Source of the DNA: Photorhabdus sp. CRCIA-P01
GTDB taxonomy: Bacteria; Pseudomonadota; Gammaproteobacteria; Enterobacterales; Enterobacteriaceae
Direction of reading: 5' to 3'
Assembly (NCBI RefSeq): GCF_003545805.1
Contig: NZ_NMQR01000018.1
Coordinates: forward strand, 1 to 64,000
Length of the DNA stretch: 64,000 nucleotides
Shown one piece after another: positions 43,336-53,075 of this stretch. The notes beneath the pieces were generated by a model. The model did no database searches. It was not told the DNA's origin and saw only the letters and a program-made list of their open reading frames with translations. How positions within the stretch are numbered: the stretch's first letter is position 1; each line of letters starts with the position of its first letter. A program made the translations under genes and the position numbers.

Positions 43336-44634
43336 ATGTCTATTCAAGGTATTGGGCATACTCCCAGCGCCACGGCATTGGCGCCCCTTTCGAACGGAGA
43401 AGTACAGACACCGTCTCGCAATAACAATGTTCATCATCAGCTTGCCTCCCATTACACCAGTACTGGTCTTGGTACTCAGGTGTCTCCGGGTAAGGTGCTG
43501 ACTACCACACTGAAATACCTGACCCTGAGTGCTCCCGCTCGCAAGATTGGCACTGCCATACAGGGAGGACATGACTCCCATGCACAGAGTGCCAAAGGTA
43601 AGGCGCGTTACTGGACCGGGGCCATTGTCAAGGGTTTGGCTAATATCACTGGCGGTGCCAGTAGCGTAACGAGTGGTGCGATTACGGTCGGTGTTGCAGG
43701 CGTTAAAAACCTGGCGGAATCCACAGGGCGTTTGCTGGCATCCTCTACCTTGGGGCTGGCTGGCGCGGGCATGAAAGGAGTCTCACATCTACCGCTTGGT
43801 GCGTCCGATCGTTTGCAGGCTGGAACCCGTGCCGAGCAATTGCTGAATTCCGCCAAGGTGATCGCCAAACCAGCCTTTGTGGCTAAAGCGGAACAAGAGC
43901 CGTTGAATGCTGTCGGAGCCAAAGCAGTGATGGATGAGGCTCAATTGGCGAGAGTCAGTTGCTCCAGTAGTTATCGGGATATGCCGGCAGGTTACAGTCA
44001 TGCCACTTTGGCCGATATCCCGTCCTCGATACTGGCTCGCCGGGAGGATGGCAGTGGCGGTACCGGCAGTGAGTTAACCCTGCATGTTCGCCCCGGCAAG
44101 GGGGAGAATGATCCTTTGATCCTTGAGGGGGATCGCTGGTCTGCGCTCAAGGTTGCTGTCTACAAGCGTGACGATACGATGGTGCTTTCTTTCGTGGGTA
44201 CCCAGCCAACCAAGCGTCCTGGTACGGTGAAGAGTGATGTCGGCGCTGCTTTAGGGATCAAGGACAGTGCGTTTCAGGATGCTGATCGCTTGGTCAAGGC
44301 TTTTACCAAACAATATGGCGGCAAAGTTGAGGTTCTGGGCCACTCTTTAGGCGGTGGGTTGGCGCAATATGCGGGCATCAAACATGGGATCAAGGTCACC
44401 GCATTCAATAGCATGGGGTTGCATGTAGGATTGCGGGATCGGCTGGCTGACAAGTTGGATAGTGCCAATGTCACCCACATCAACACCAGTAGCGATCCGC
44501 TGAGTCAGAAGGCCGAACATGGTATTTTTGGCCTGGATGCCTCTTCTCAGGTAGGCAAGCGTTATGTGATTGAGCACTCAGGTGGTCACCGCATGGAGGC
44601 GGTGACCGCGGGTCTGGAAGCTTTACTTGCTTAA
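43336..44634 (+). CDS. Lipase-fold protein, candidate type III secreted effector
   Basis: A 432-residue protein with AAGGAG before the ATG. The first 60 residues are rich in Ser/Thr/Asn/Gln/Pro without a Sec signal, as in type III effectors. Residues 95-150 are Gly/Ala/Ser-rich and amphipathic (VKGLANITGGASSVTSG), perhaps chaperone- or membrane-binding. The C-terminal half is a class 3 lipase-like alpha/beta hydrolase: a strand MVLSFVGTQP, the nucleophile elbow EVLGHSLGGGLAQY (GxSxG), a likely acid in NTSSDPLS and a likely His in HSGGHRME. Intact triad candidates suggest phospholipase or lipase activity inside host cells. The chaperone gene directly upstream is the main evidence for type III export. 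Confidence 0.7.
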   Translation: MSIQGIGHTPSATALAPLSNGEVQTPSRNNNVHHQLASHYTSTGLGTQVSPGKVLTTTLKYLTLSAPARKIGTAIQGGHDSHAQSAKGKARYWTGAIVKGLANITGGASSVTSGAITVGVAGVKNLAESTGRLLASSTLGLAGAGMKGVSHLPLGASDRLQAGTRAEQLLNSAKVIAKPAFVAKAEQEPLNAVGAKAVMDEAQLARVSCSSSYRDMPAGYSHATLADIPSSILARREDGSGGTGSELTLHVRPGKGENDPLILEGDRWSALKVAVYKRDDTMVLSFVGTQPTKRPGTVKSDVGAALGIKDSAFQDADRLVKAFTKQYGGKVEVLGHSLGGGLAQYAGIKHGIKVTAFNSMGLHVGLRDRLADKLDSANVTHINTSSDPLSQKAEHGIFGLDASSQVGKRYVIEHSGGHRMEAVTAGLEALLA

Positions 44635-44651
44635 TGACTCGATATGTCATG

Positions 44652-44679
44652 GACAACGCCTCCTGTGGGAGGCGTTGTC
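44652..44679 (+). terminator. Hairpin after the effector gene
   Basis: A 12-bp perfect stem (GACAACGCCTCC at 44652-44663 with GGAGGCGTTGTC at 44668-44679) and a 4-base loop, lying between the convergent effector and beta-lactamase genes. No U-tract, but very stable. Confidence 0.65.
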
Positions 44680-44715
44680 GCTGCTAACAGACATTGTATC
44701 TAACGTAATTGCACG

Positions 44716-45873
44716 TTATTTCAGCGCATTGAGGATTTGCCAGGCCGCTTTGATGCGCGCCTCGTTGGGGTAGTTTTTATTGGCTAGCAGCACAATACCC
44801 ATTTGCTCTTGCGGCACAAACGCGACATACGCGCCGAAGCCATTGGTGGAGCCGGTTTTATTGATAAAAAGCGCATCCGTTGGCGGCTCCGGCTGCGACA
44901 GTTCCGTGGTTTTGTTGGCCTGATAAGCGATCTGCGCCGAGTTGCCGCTCAGTACCTGCTCAAGGGTAACAGGCCAGTGATAAAGCTCCCAGCCCAGCCC
45001 TTGTGTCATTTCCCCCACCCGGTAATAGCCGGTATGGGTTGCCCGAATGGCCTGTGCCAACTTGCTATCACTTATGCGGGAAGGATCGATATTTGCTTCA
45101 ACGAAGCCGATCATATCCTGCGCACTGGCTTTCAGACCATAGGCTTCCTCATCCAGCACGCCGGGGTTTATACGAATCGGTTTATTCTCTTTTGAATAAC
45201 CCCAGGCATAATTCTTCATCTCCTGCGCGGGCACGTTAAACCAGGCATGATGCAGACCAAGCGGTGAAAGAACCTGGTTTGCTACCAGTATTGAGTAAGG
45301 TTTTCCAAGGCGTTGGGCAGCGATATAGCCCGCCAGGCCAATGCTGGGATTGGAGTACTGGCGGTAGGTTCCGGGCGTATACTTCGACTGCCAGTGCTGA
45401 TACCAGTTCACCATTTTGCTATTGCCGTCGATCTCATCAGGGAACTGTAACGGTAGGCCGCCTGCGGTGTAGGTGGCAATATTTAGCAGGCTTATGTTGT
45501 CAAAGGCGCTGCCTGCAAGCGGTTGAAAATGCTGGCTGGCCTTATCGGAGAGGGAAATGGCTCCCGTCACCTGCGCCCAAGAAATCAGGCTGCCGGCAAA
45601 GGTTTTGCTGACCGAGCCTAATTCAAAGATTGTCTCTTTGGTGACCGGCGTGTTGCTCTCTTTTGATGCGTCACCGTATTGATAGAAAAAATGTTGACCG
45701 TGGAAAGTCACCGCAATCGCCATTCCTGGAATGTCATATTCCTGCATCAGGGAGTGTATGGTCTTATCAACAGTATTTGTCAGACGGGTCTGATCAGGTG
45801 TATTCGAGGCTTGAGCGCCGAGAGAAGCGGCAAGCAGCAGCCCGCCAGTCAGCACCAAAAATCGTTTTGTCAT
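44716..45873 (-). CDS. ampC: Class C beta-lactamase (AmpC type)
   Basis: A 385-residue periplasmic serine hydrolase with a signal peptide ending near AQASN. The three class C motifs are present: FELGSVSKTF (SxxK, nucleophile Ser), QYSNPSIG (YxN) and INKTGSTNGFGAYV (KTG). TYTAGGLPLQFPD and GWELYHWP are AmpC blocks. It hydrolyses cephalosporins and penicillins. No ampR is encoded divergently, so the classical induction circuit is absent at this site. The gene is GC-rich like the neighbouring type III pair, so the whole patch 42820-45873 may have come in together or by separate transfers. Confidence 0.93.
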   Translation of the reverse strand: MTKRFLVLTGGLLLAASLGAQASNTPDQTRLTNTVDKTIHSLMQEYDIPGMAIAVTFHGQHFFYQYGDASKESNTPVTKETIFELGSVSKTFAGSLISWAQVTGAISLSDKASQHFQPLAGSAFDNISLLNIATYTAGGLPLQFPDEIDGNSKMVNWYQHWQSKYTPGTYRQYSNPSIGLAGYIAAQRLGKPYSILVANQVLSPLGLHHAWFNVPAQEMKNYAWGYSKENKPIRINPGVLDEEAYGLKASAQDMIGFVEANIDPSRISDSKLAQAIRATHTGYYRVGEMTQGLGWELYHWPVTLEQVLSGNSAQIAYQANKTTELSQPEPPTDALFINKTGSTNGFGAYVAFVPQEQMGIVLLANKNYPNEARIKAAWQILNALK

Positions 45874-45936
45874 GTGGCGTGTCCTTAATTACAGTGAGAG
45901 CGTTCAGGCTGGATTTTATCAGGATTTGTACATCCA

Positions 45937-45963
45937 ATCACAAAATTTGTGATCTCTATCACC
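45937..45963 (+). promoter_or_regulatory. CRP-like site and overlapping 17-base palindrome
   Basis: TGTGA, six bases, TCACC at 45948-45963 is a near-consensus CRP site. It overlaps ATCACAAAATTTGTGAT (45937-45953), a perfect palindrome around one base. It lies in the 390-base gap between the divergent ampC and aga operons; catabolite control of the aga genes is the natural reading. Confidence 0.65.
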
Positions 45964-46006
45964 TGACAAAATAAAACTTTGTGGTTGCTGATTGAAAACC
46001 CAAGGC

Positions 46007-46110
46007 TTTCGTTTCTTTATATCAATTTCTACTAAAAAAGCGGATGAAAGCTGATTTTGGGGTAAATAGTCAGTAACAATAGAGCCTAATATTTTCTTTC
46101 GTTTTGTTTC
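46007..46110 (+). promoter_or_regulatory. Two AgaR-type operator candidates
   Basis: TTTCGTTTTGTTTC at 46097-46110 fits the core of the E. coli AgaR site as I remember it (TTTCRTTTYRTTTY). TTTCGTTTCTTTAT at 46007-46020 is a weaker match. Both lie upstream of the DeoR-type regulator gene, which would autoregulate the operon. Confidence 0.55.
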
Positions 46111-46269
46111 TAATCGAAACTTTTTTCACCTTATTTTGCCTATATAATAGACTGCAACACCGATCACAATTTCATTTCATAGCTTTTGTTGTAATTTAAT
46201 CGAAAGAGAGAGAAAGCAATTCATCACAGGCGACGTGAGCTTGTCGCTGGAAATCTGAGGAGCATGACA

Positions 46270-47037
46270 ATGGACACGGTAAAAAGACGTGAACAGATTA
46301 TCGACCTGCTGTGTCATGAGGGCAGCGTGCGTGTTGAGCATCTGAGCACTCATTTTGGGGTTTCCAGCGTCACTATCCGTAATGACCTGCGTTATCTGGA
46401 ACAAAAAGGCTGTGCATTACGTTCCTATGGTGGCGCTATGTTGAATCAGCAATTCGCCTTTGATCGCCCCTTGCAAGATAAAGGCCGGATGAATCGTGAT
46501 GTGAAATCGCGCATTGCGGCCAGAGCAGCACAGTTTGTTCAGGATGGTGATGCCTTGATCCTTGATTCCGGTTCGACTACCACGCAAATAGTACCATTTC
46601 TTAAAGAACGGCGTGATTTAGTCGTCATGACCAACGCGTTGAATATCGCCTATGAACTGGCGGGGTTTGACCGGATGGAGGTGATGGTGCTTGGCGGGAG
46701 TGTGCGTCAGAACTCCTACTCGCTCTATGGTCCGGCTGCGGAACAGCAATTGCGTCAATATCGTTTTGATACCCTATTTCTTGGCGTCGATGGTTTTGAT
46801 CTGGAAGCAGGGATAACCACGCCACACCCCGGTGAAGCCCGCCTTAATCGCGTAATGTGTGAGGTGGCGCATGAAATTATCGCGGTGGCGGATGCCAGTA
46901 AATTTGGGCGCAGAAGTTTTTGCCTGATCCGTCAGGCCGGACAGATTCATCGGCTGATTACTGACAGCCGGATCCCCGATAACTACAGGCGGGCATTAAT
47001 TGAACTCGGCGTGGATGTGATTATTGCCGACGAATAG
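46270..47037 (+). CDS. agaR: DeoR-family repressor (AgaR type)
   Basis: A 255-residue regulator. ATG 46270 is preferred, with GAGGAG seven bases upstream; ATG 46264 overlaps that site. The N-terminal helix-turn-helix is RREQIIDLLCHEGSVRVEHLSTHFGVSSVTIRNDL. The C-terminal sugar-phosphate sensing domain has the DALILDSGSTTTQIVPFL and VMTNALNIA blocks and LFLGVDGFD. It heads the galactosamine operon and probably represses it until an amino-sugar phosphate is present. Confidence 0.85.
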   Translation: MDTVKRREQIIDLLCHEGSVRVEHLSTHFGVSSVTIRNDLRYLEQKGCALRSYGGAMLNQQFAFDRPLQDKGRMNRDVKSRIAARAAQFVQDGDALILDSGSTTTQIVPFLKERRDLVVMTNALNIAYELAGFDRMEVMVLGGSVRQNSYSLYGPAAEQQLRQYRFDTLFLGVDGFDLEAGITTPHPGEARLNRVMCEVAHEIIAVADASKFGRRSFCLIRQAGQIHRLITDSRIPDNYRRALIELGVDVIIADE

Positions 47038-47072
47038 TTCTTACCGAGATTCTTGCCCGCATGGGAGACACC

Positions 47073-48368
47073 ATGCAGTCACTATTACAACTTATCCGTC
47101 GTCACAAATCAGGTGAAGCAGTGGGGATCTATTCGGTCTGTTCTGCTCATCCCTGGGTATTGGAGAGTGCTTTGCGCGTCGCTAAAGAGCGTAAGACCTC
47201 GGTACTGATTGAAGCAACGTCTAATCAGGTCAATCAGTTTGGTGGTTATACCGGGATGAAACCTGCTCAATTCCGGGATGCCGTCTGGCAACAGGCCGAT
47301 CGCATTGGTTTGCCGCGTGATCGTGTCTGGCTAGGAGGCGATCATCTTGGACCAAATGCCTGGCAGGATCGTCCCGCTGAACAGGCAATGAAACTGGCTG
47401 AAACGTTGATACACGATTATGTGGCGGCGGGGTTTCGTAAGATACATCTCGATTGCTCAATGTCCTGCTTGGATGATCCAACGCCGCTGGGTGACAAGGA
47501 GGTTGCGGTACGTGCAGCTCGTTTGTGTCAGGTGGCAGAACGTTGTTGGCAGTTGGTGGGGGGAGAACCGCCGGTTTATGTGATAGGTACCGAAGTGCCG
47601 GTCCCGGGCGGCGCTAAAGAAGCGTTGGAAGGAATGCAAGTCACGACACCGCAGGCAGCGGCCACAACGTTGAATGTACATCAACAAGCTTGGAGATTGG
47701 CCGGGCTGGAACCGGTATGGCCGCGAGTGATTGCGCTGGTGGTGCAACCGGGTGTGGAGTTCGATCACCATCATATCGAACATTATCAACCTGAACGTGC
47801 CATGGCACTCAGTCAATATATCGAATCTCAGCCCTATCTAGTTTATGAAGCCCATTCCACTGATTATCAAACGGCGCAAGCTTACCGTGAATTGGTACGC
47901 GATCACTTTGCCATTCTGAAAGTCGGTCCAGCGTTGACTTTTGCTCTGCGTGAGGCGCTTTTCGCACTTGATAAGATCGATGGTGAATGGAATGGGGAAC
48001 AGGGAGCGGCTCATCTGTGTGCCACGCTAGAACAGGTTATGCTTGAGCAGCCGGAGCACTGGAACCGCTATTACCACGGTACACCGCATCAACAGTTTAT
48101 TGATCGTCAATACAGTTTGAGTGATCGCGCTCGTTACTATTGGCCGCATCCGCGGATACAACAGGCAGTGAATACCTTGATGGATAACCTGCGTTGTCGC
48201 CCGGTTTCTCTTTCTCTGTTGAGTCAATACCTACCAGAGCAGGCGCAGGCGGTTAACGCGGGAAGGTTGGATAATGACCCATACGCTTGGGTATTGGATA
48301 AAATTCGTTCTGTGCTCTTGAGCTACGCGCAGGCTTGTGAGCCAGAGGTACAAGGAGCTTTAGCATGA
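47073..48368 (+). CDS. agaZ: Tagatose-1,6-bisphosphate aldolase accessory subunit
   Basis: A 431-residue protein of the GatZ/KbaZ family, needed for full activity and stability of the catalytic aldolase subunit. ATG 47073 has GGGAG six bases upstream. AVGIYSVCSAHPWVLESAL, SVLIEATSNQVNQFGGYTGM and GGDHLGPNAWQ are diagnostic. Its partner is encoded at 52177. The last codons overlap the start of the isomerase gene by four bases, so the operon is tightly packed. Confidence 0.92.
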   Translation: MQSLLQLIRRHKSGEAVGIYSVCSAHPWVLESALRVAKERKTSVLIEATSNQVNQFGGYTGMKPAQFRDAVWQQADRIGLPRDRVWLGGDHLGPNAWQDRPAEQAMKLAETLIHDYVAAGFRKIHLDCSMSCLDDPTPLGDKEVAVRAARLCQVAERCWQLVGGEPPVYVIGTEVPVPGGAKEALEGMQVTTPQAAATTLNVHQQAWRLAGLEPVWPRVIALVVQPGVEFDHHHIEHYQPERAMALSQYIESQPYLVYEAHSTDYQTAQAYRELVRDHFAILKVGPALTFALREALFALDKIDGEWNGEQGAAHLCATLEQVMLEQPEHWNRYYHGTPHQQFIDRQYSLSDRARYYWPHPRIQQAVNTLMDNLRCRPVSLSLLSQYLPEQAQAVNAGRLDNDPYAWVLDKIRSVLLSYAQACEPEVQGALA

Positions 48369-49546
48369 ATGAGCTATTTTCCTATACCAAAGTCTGGTTG
48401 CGTGAGCATCATGCATTGCATACTGCCAGAGAAATTCATCAACAACCTGAGCTTTGGCGTCAGTTATATCAAAATCTGCAATGTGAGGAAGCGTTGTGGC
48501 GACCCTTTTTGCAGCCTTTATTATCTGATCCAGAGTTACAGATAGTGTTGTGTGGCGCAGGTTCCTCCGCGTTTATCGGGCGCACGCTGGCGCCTTGGTT
48601 GCGTGAGCAGTGTGGACTGAATGTAGTCGCGTACAGCACCACGGACATTGTGCCTTCTCCTTTGCAATACCTCGATCCAACACGTTCAACCTTGCTGATT
48701 TCTTATGGGCGATCGGGCAATAGTCCGGAGAGCGTGGCAGCGGTAAAACTGGCGGATCAGATATTACCACGCTGTTATCACCTGATGCTGACCTGCAATC
48801 CCGATGGTGCACTGGCACGTTATGCCGAAGGACGCGCTCATGTCTGCTCATTGAATATGCCGCAGGATTCTCATGACCAGAGTTTTGCCATGACGTCCAG
48901 TTTCAGTTGTATGACGCTGGCGACAGGGTTGCTGCTGGGGCCGTTAACGTTGGAACAGAGTGGTGCGTCACTGATGGCGATGGCTGAGTTGTGCGAGCGT
49001 GAGTGGAGACAGTGGCAGGTACAGACTAAACGGCTGGCACGCAGCGGTTTTAAGCGCATGATGTGTCTGGGCTCCAGTTGTTTTACCGGTATAGCCGAAG
49101 AAGGGGCGCTCAAGATGCTGGAGCTGACCGCCGGGTATATCGCCACCCGTTACGATTCATCGATGGGAGTGCGTCATGGGCCGAAGTTTATGATCGAACG
49201 CGATACGCTGGTGGTCATGATGCTTTCTGCTGATAAGTATCGCCGTCGTTATGATCTCGATTTGTGGCATGAACTGAATCATGACGGACTGGCGCGTCAG
49301 GTTGTTGCTCTGAGTGGCACGCCGGGGGAAGGATTTACAGCGATTAACAGTGAACAAGATGATCTCTGGCTGCTTTTTCCCTATTTGATGTTTTTGCAGA
49401 TGTTAGCGTTTGAAACCTCGCTGGCATTGGGTATCACGCCAGACAATCCATGCCCAACAGGGGAGGTCAACCGTGTGGTGAAGGGGGTGGAAATTTATCC
49501 TTATCTCCCATCTTATTCACAAAGAACAGCATGTAAGCAGGAGTGA
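48365..49546 (+). CDS. agaS: Galactosamine-6-phosphate deaminase/isomerase (AgaS family)
   Basis: A 393-residue SIS-domain protein. Two sugar-phosphate isomerase folds contain VLCGAGSSAFIGRTLAPWL, LLISYGRSGNSPESVAAV and LELTAGYIATRYDSSMGVRHGPKFMI. AgaS converts galactosamine-6-phosphate to tagatose-6-phosphate with release of ammonia. The gene overlaps agaZ by four bases. No agaA deacetylase gene occurs in the cluster, so if GalNAc is the substrate, NagA from elsewhere must remove the acetyl group. Confidence 0.9.
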   Translation: MNELFSYTKVWLREHHALHTAREIHQQPELWRQLYQNLQCEEALWRPFLQPLLSDPELQIVLCGAGSSAFIGRTLAPWLREQCGLNVVAYSTTDIVPSPLQYLDPTRSTLLISYGRSGNSPESVAAVKLADQILPRCYHLMLTCNPDGALARYAEGRAHVCSLNMPQDSHDQSFAMTSSFSCMTLATGLLLGPLTLEQSGASLMAMAELCEREWRQWQVQTKRLARSGFKRMMCLGSSCFTGIAEEGALKMLELTAGYIATRYDSSMGVRHGPKFMIERDTLVVMMLSADKYRRRYDLDLWHELNHDGLARQVVALSGTPGEGFTAINSEQDDLWLLFPYLMFLQMLAFETSLALGITPDNPCPTGEVNRVVKGVEIYPYLPSYSQRTACKQE

Positions 49547-49548
49547 TT

Positions 49549-50031
49549 ATGTCGATACCGAATATTTTAATGACCCGAATTGATAACCGGTTGGTGCATG
49601 GTCAAGTCGGTGTGACTTGGACCAATTCACTGGGGGCCAATTTGGTATTGGTGGCTAACGATCACGTTGCCGGTGATTTGATGCAGCAAAATCTGATGGA
49701 TATGGTGGTTTCCGATGGGGTTCAGACTCGTTATTTCACCCTGCAAAAAACCATTGATGTGATCCATAAAGCGGCGGAACGCCAGAAAATTTTTATCGTC
49801 TGTAAAACACCGCAAGATGTACTGACGCTGGTTAAGGGGGGAGTGCCGATCCGATTTGTTAACGTGGGCAATATGCATTTTGCGGAAGGGAAGCGCCAGA
49901 TCCATAAGACTGTTTCGGTTGATGATAGTGACGTAGTGGTATTTCGTGAACTAGAGCAACTGGGTGTTACCTGCGAGATACGGCGGGTACCAGATGAAGC
50001 GGGAGAGCTTATCGATAAATTGTTGTTCTAA
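49549..50031 (+). CDS. agaB: PTS system mannose-family IIB subunit (galactosamine type)
   Basis: A 160-residue cytoplasmic phosphotransfer protein. ATG 49549 follows AGGAG by five bases. ILMTRIDNRLVHGQVGVTW contains the phosphorylated His of the mannose-family IIB domain. It takes phosphate from IIA (51733) and hands it to the sugar during transport through IIC/IID. Subunit naming (AgaB or AgaV) cannot be decided by eye. Confidence 0.88.
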   Translation: MSIPNILMTRIDNRLVHGQVGVTWTNSLGANLVLVANDHVAGDLMQQNLMDMVVSDGVQTRYFTLQKTIDVIHKAAERQKIFIVCKTPQDVLTLVKGGVPIRFVNVGNMHFAEGKRQIHKTVSVDDSDVVVFRELEQLGVTCEIRRVPDEAGELIDKLLF

Positions 50032-50042
50032 AGAGGTGAGTT

Positions 50043-50828
50043 ATGCTGATTGATGCGATATTGATTGGATTACTGGCCGGGTTGGCGGGAGTGGATCTGT
50101 TTGATGGATTGACCCATTTTCACCGCCCTGTGGTGATTGGCCCGCTGGTTGGGTTGATTTTAGGGGATGTACAGACGGGTTTGCTGGTGGGTGGGACACT
50201 GGAGCTGGTCTGGATGGGAATGGTGCCACTGGCTGGCGCTCAACCGCCAAATGTGGTGATTGGCGGGGTGATTGGTACCGCATTTGCCATTTTGACTCAG
50301 GCCGATCCTAAAGTGGCGATTGGTATAGCGGTACCATTTTCCATTGCGGTACAAGGCTGCATTACGCTGCTGTTTACCCTGTTCTCACCCATGATGCATA
50401 AATGCGATCAGATGGTGAAAGCGTTGAATTGGCGCGGTGTGGAACGTGTGAACTATCTGGGTATCACCATTCTGTTTTGCTTCTACTTTATTGTGGCGTT
50501 TTTGCCGGTCTATTTTGGTGCCGACGCCGCCAGCGTCATGGTGCGGAAAGCGCCGCAGTGGTTGTTGGATGGGTTGGCCGTTGCCGGCGGAATGATGCCT
50601 GCCATCGGTTTTTCCATGCTGATGAAAATCATGATGAAAAAGACCTATATAGCCTATTTCATTCTGGGCTTTATTTCGGTCACGTTCCTTAATATGCCGA
50701 TTATCGCTGTAGCACTTGGCGCATTGGCGATCGCATTAATTGATTTCTTTAACCGTTCCCGTATAGAAGATGCGACTGAACGCGGCGCACCTACCCCCCA
50801 GTCTCAGGAGATGGAAGATGGCATTTAA
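50043..50828 (+). CDS. agaC: PTS system mannose-family IIC subunit
   Basis: A 261-residue membrane protein with six to eight hydrophobic segments. AILIGLLAGLAGVDLFDGLTHFHRPVVIGPLVGLILGD and GGTLELVWMGMVPLAGAQPPN are signature IIC blocks. With IID it forms the sugar channel in the inner membrane. AGAGGTGAG precedes the ATG. It overlaps the IID start by eleven bases. AgaC or AgaW are equally possible names. Confidence 0.9.
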   Translation: MLIDAILIGLLAGLAGVDLFDGLTHFHRPVVIGPLVGLILGDVQTGLLVGGTLELVWMGMVPLAGAQPPNVVIGGVIGTAFAILTQADPKVAIGIAVPFSIAVQGCITLLFTLFSPMMHKCDQMVKALNWRGVERVNYLGITILFCFYFIVAFLPVYFGADAASVMVRKAPQWLLDGLAVAGGMMPAIGFSMLMKIMMKKTYIAYFILGFISVTFLNMPIIAVALGALAIALIDFFNRSRIEDATERGAPTPQSQEMEDGI

Positions 50829-51711
50829 CGACACCGATGCGGCTATGGCGGCTAAAGCTGAGAAAAGGATGGCGCAGGCACTGGCAACCAGTCAGGTTGA
50901 GCAGGATGATTATCAGGACAGTACACCGGGTGAAGAGCTGACTAACCGCGATCTGAATCGTATGGCGTGGCGCTCCCTGTTGTTACAGGCATCATTTAAC
51001 TATGAGCGTATGCAGGCGGGGGGATGGTTGTACACCTTGATCCCTGGTCTGCGTAAGATCCATAAAGATCCGCAAGATCTGGCGAATTCTATGAAGATGC
51101 ATATGGAATTTATCAATGTGCATCCGTTTGATGTCACCTTCCTGTCCGGGTTGGTGCTGGCAATGGAACGGAATAAAGAGAAAATTTCTACTATCCGTGC
51201 CGTGAAAGTCGCGTTGATGGGGCCGCTGGGCGGGATTGGTGATGCGTTGTTCTGGCTGACGTTGTTACCCATCTGCGCTGGGATTGGGGCATCTCTGGCG
51301 CTACAAGGCAGTCTGTTTGGCCCCCTCGTATTTCTGTTGCTGTTCAATATAGTACATTTTGGCTTGCGTTTTGGTCTGGCGCATTATGGTTATCGTACCG
51401 GAACCAGTGCGTTGGTATTGCTAAAAAAACATACCAAAAAGATCTCCCATGCAGCATCAATCGTGGGAATGACGGTGATCGGAGCATTGGTGGCTTCCTA
51501 TGTTCATCTCTCGACACCGGTGGTGGTCAACGCCGGTAAGGCCAGTGTGGCGTTGCAAAAGGATGTGCTGGATAAACTGATGCCGAATTTATTGCCGTTG
51601 TGTTTCACCCTGCTGGTGTTTTGGTTGATGAAAAGAGGATTTTCCCCGGTCAAGTTGATTGGTTTGACGGTGGTGATCGGCATTGTGGGTAAATTTGTTG
51701 GTTTTCTTTAA
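50818..51711 (+). CDS. agaD: PTS system mannose-family IID subunit
   Basis: A 297-residue membrane component. The start at 50818 has CAGGAG in front, inside the last codons of the IIC gene; the open frame begins earlier at 50770 without support. LTNRDLNRMAWRSLLLQASFNYERMQAGG is the conserved IID opening, followed by VALMGPLGGIGDALFWLTLLPI. It completes the permease. About fifty extra residues before the conserved block are charged and probably disordered. Confidence 0.9.
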   Translation: MAFNDTDAAMAAKAEKRMAQALATSQVEQDDYQDSTPGEELTNRDLNRMAWRSLLLQASFNYERMQAGGWLYTLIPGLRKIHKDPQDLANSMKMHMEFINVHPFDVTFLSGLVLAMERNKEKISTIRAVKVALMGPLGGIGDALFWLTLLPICAGIGASLALQGSLFGPLVFLLLFNIVHFGLRFGLAHYGYRTGTSALVLLKKHTKKISHAASIVGMTVIGALVASYVHLSTPVVVNAGKASVALQKDVLDKLMPNLLPLCFTLLVFWLMKRGFSPVKLIGLTVVIGIVGKFVGFL

Positions 51712-51732
51712 CAAGCGCACTGAGGAGATGGC

Positions 51733-52167
51733 ATGTTAGGTATTGTAATCACCGGTCATGGGCATTTCGCCAGTAGTTTGTTGCAGGCGGTGGAGCAGGT
51801 CGTAGGACAACAGCCCCAGTGTTGTGCCGTCGATTTTCCTGAAGGGATCAGTTCTGAAAAATTGTTGGTGTTGTTGGAAGCGGCCTGTACTGCCTGTAAT
51901 AGTGGTGAGGGTGTCATTATTCTCAGTGACTTACTGGGTGGATCACCATTTCGGCAGGCAGCGCAACTGGCAATAGCTAATCCATGTTATGAAGTTATCA
52001 CCGGGACTAATATGCAATTGGCGGTAGAGATGATGCTGGATCGTGAAGATATAACCTTGGAAACCTTTCGTGATATGGCGTTGGAATGTGGGCGGCGGGG
52101 ATTGACCAGCCTGTGGCATGAACAACAGAAACGGCGATATGACAGCCTGAATCTGGATGGCATTTAA
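51733..52167 (+). CDS. agaF: PTS system mannose-family IIA subunit
   Basis: A 144-residue protein with LGIVITGHGHFASSLLQAVEQVVG, in which the His of GHG is phosphorylated by HPr, and VIILSDLLGGSPFRQAAQLA. It delivers phosphate to IIB. GAGGAG lies just before the ATG. As in the E. coli aga cluster, IIA is a separate small protein, unlike ManX where IIA and IIB are fused. Confidence 0.9.
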   Translation: MLGIVITGHGHFASSLLQAVEQVVGQQPQCCAVDFPEGISSEKLLVLLEAACTACNSGEGVIILSDLLGGSPFRQAAQLAIANPCYEVITGTNMQLAVEMMLDREDITLETFRDMALECGRRGLTSLWHEQQKRRYDSLNLDGI

Positions 52168-53037
<870 letters not shown>

Positions 53038-53075
53038 AGATTCTGTTTTTTCATTCTGACTATAAGGAAACTGCT

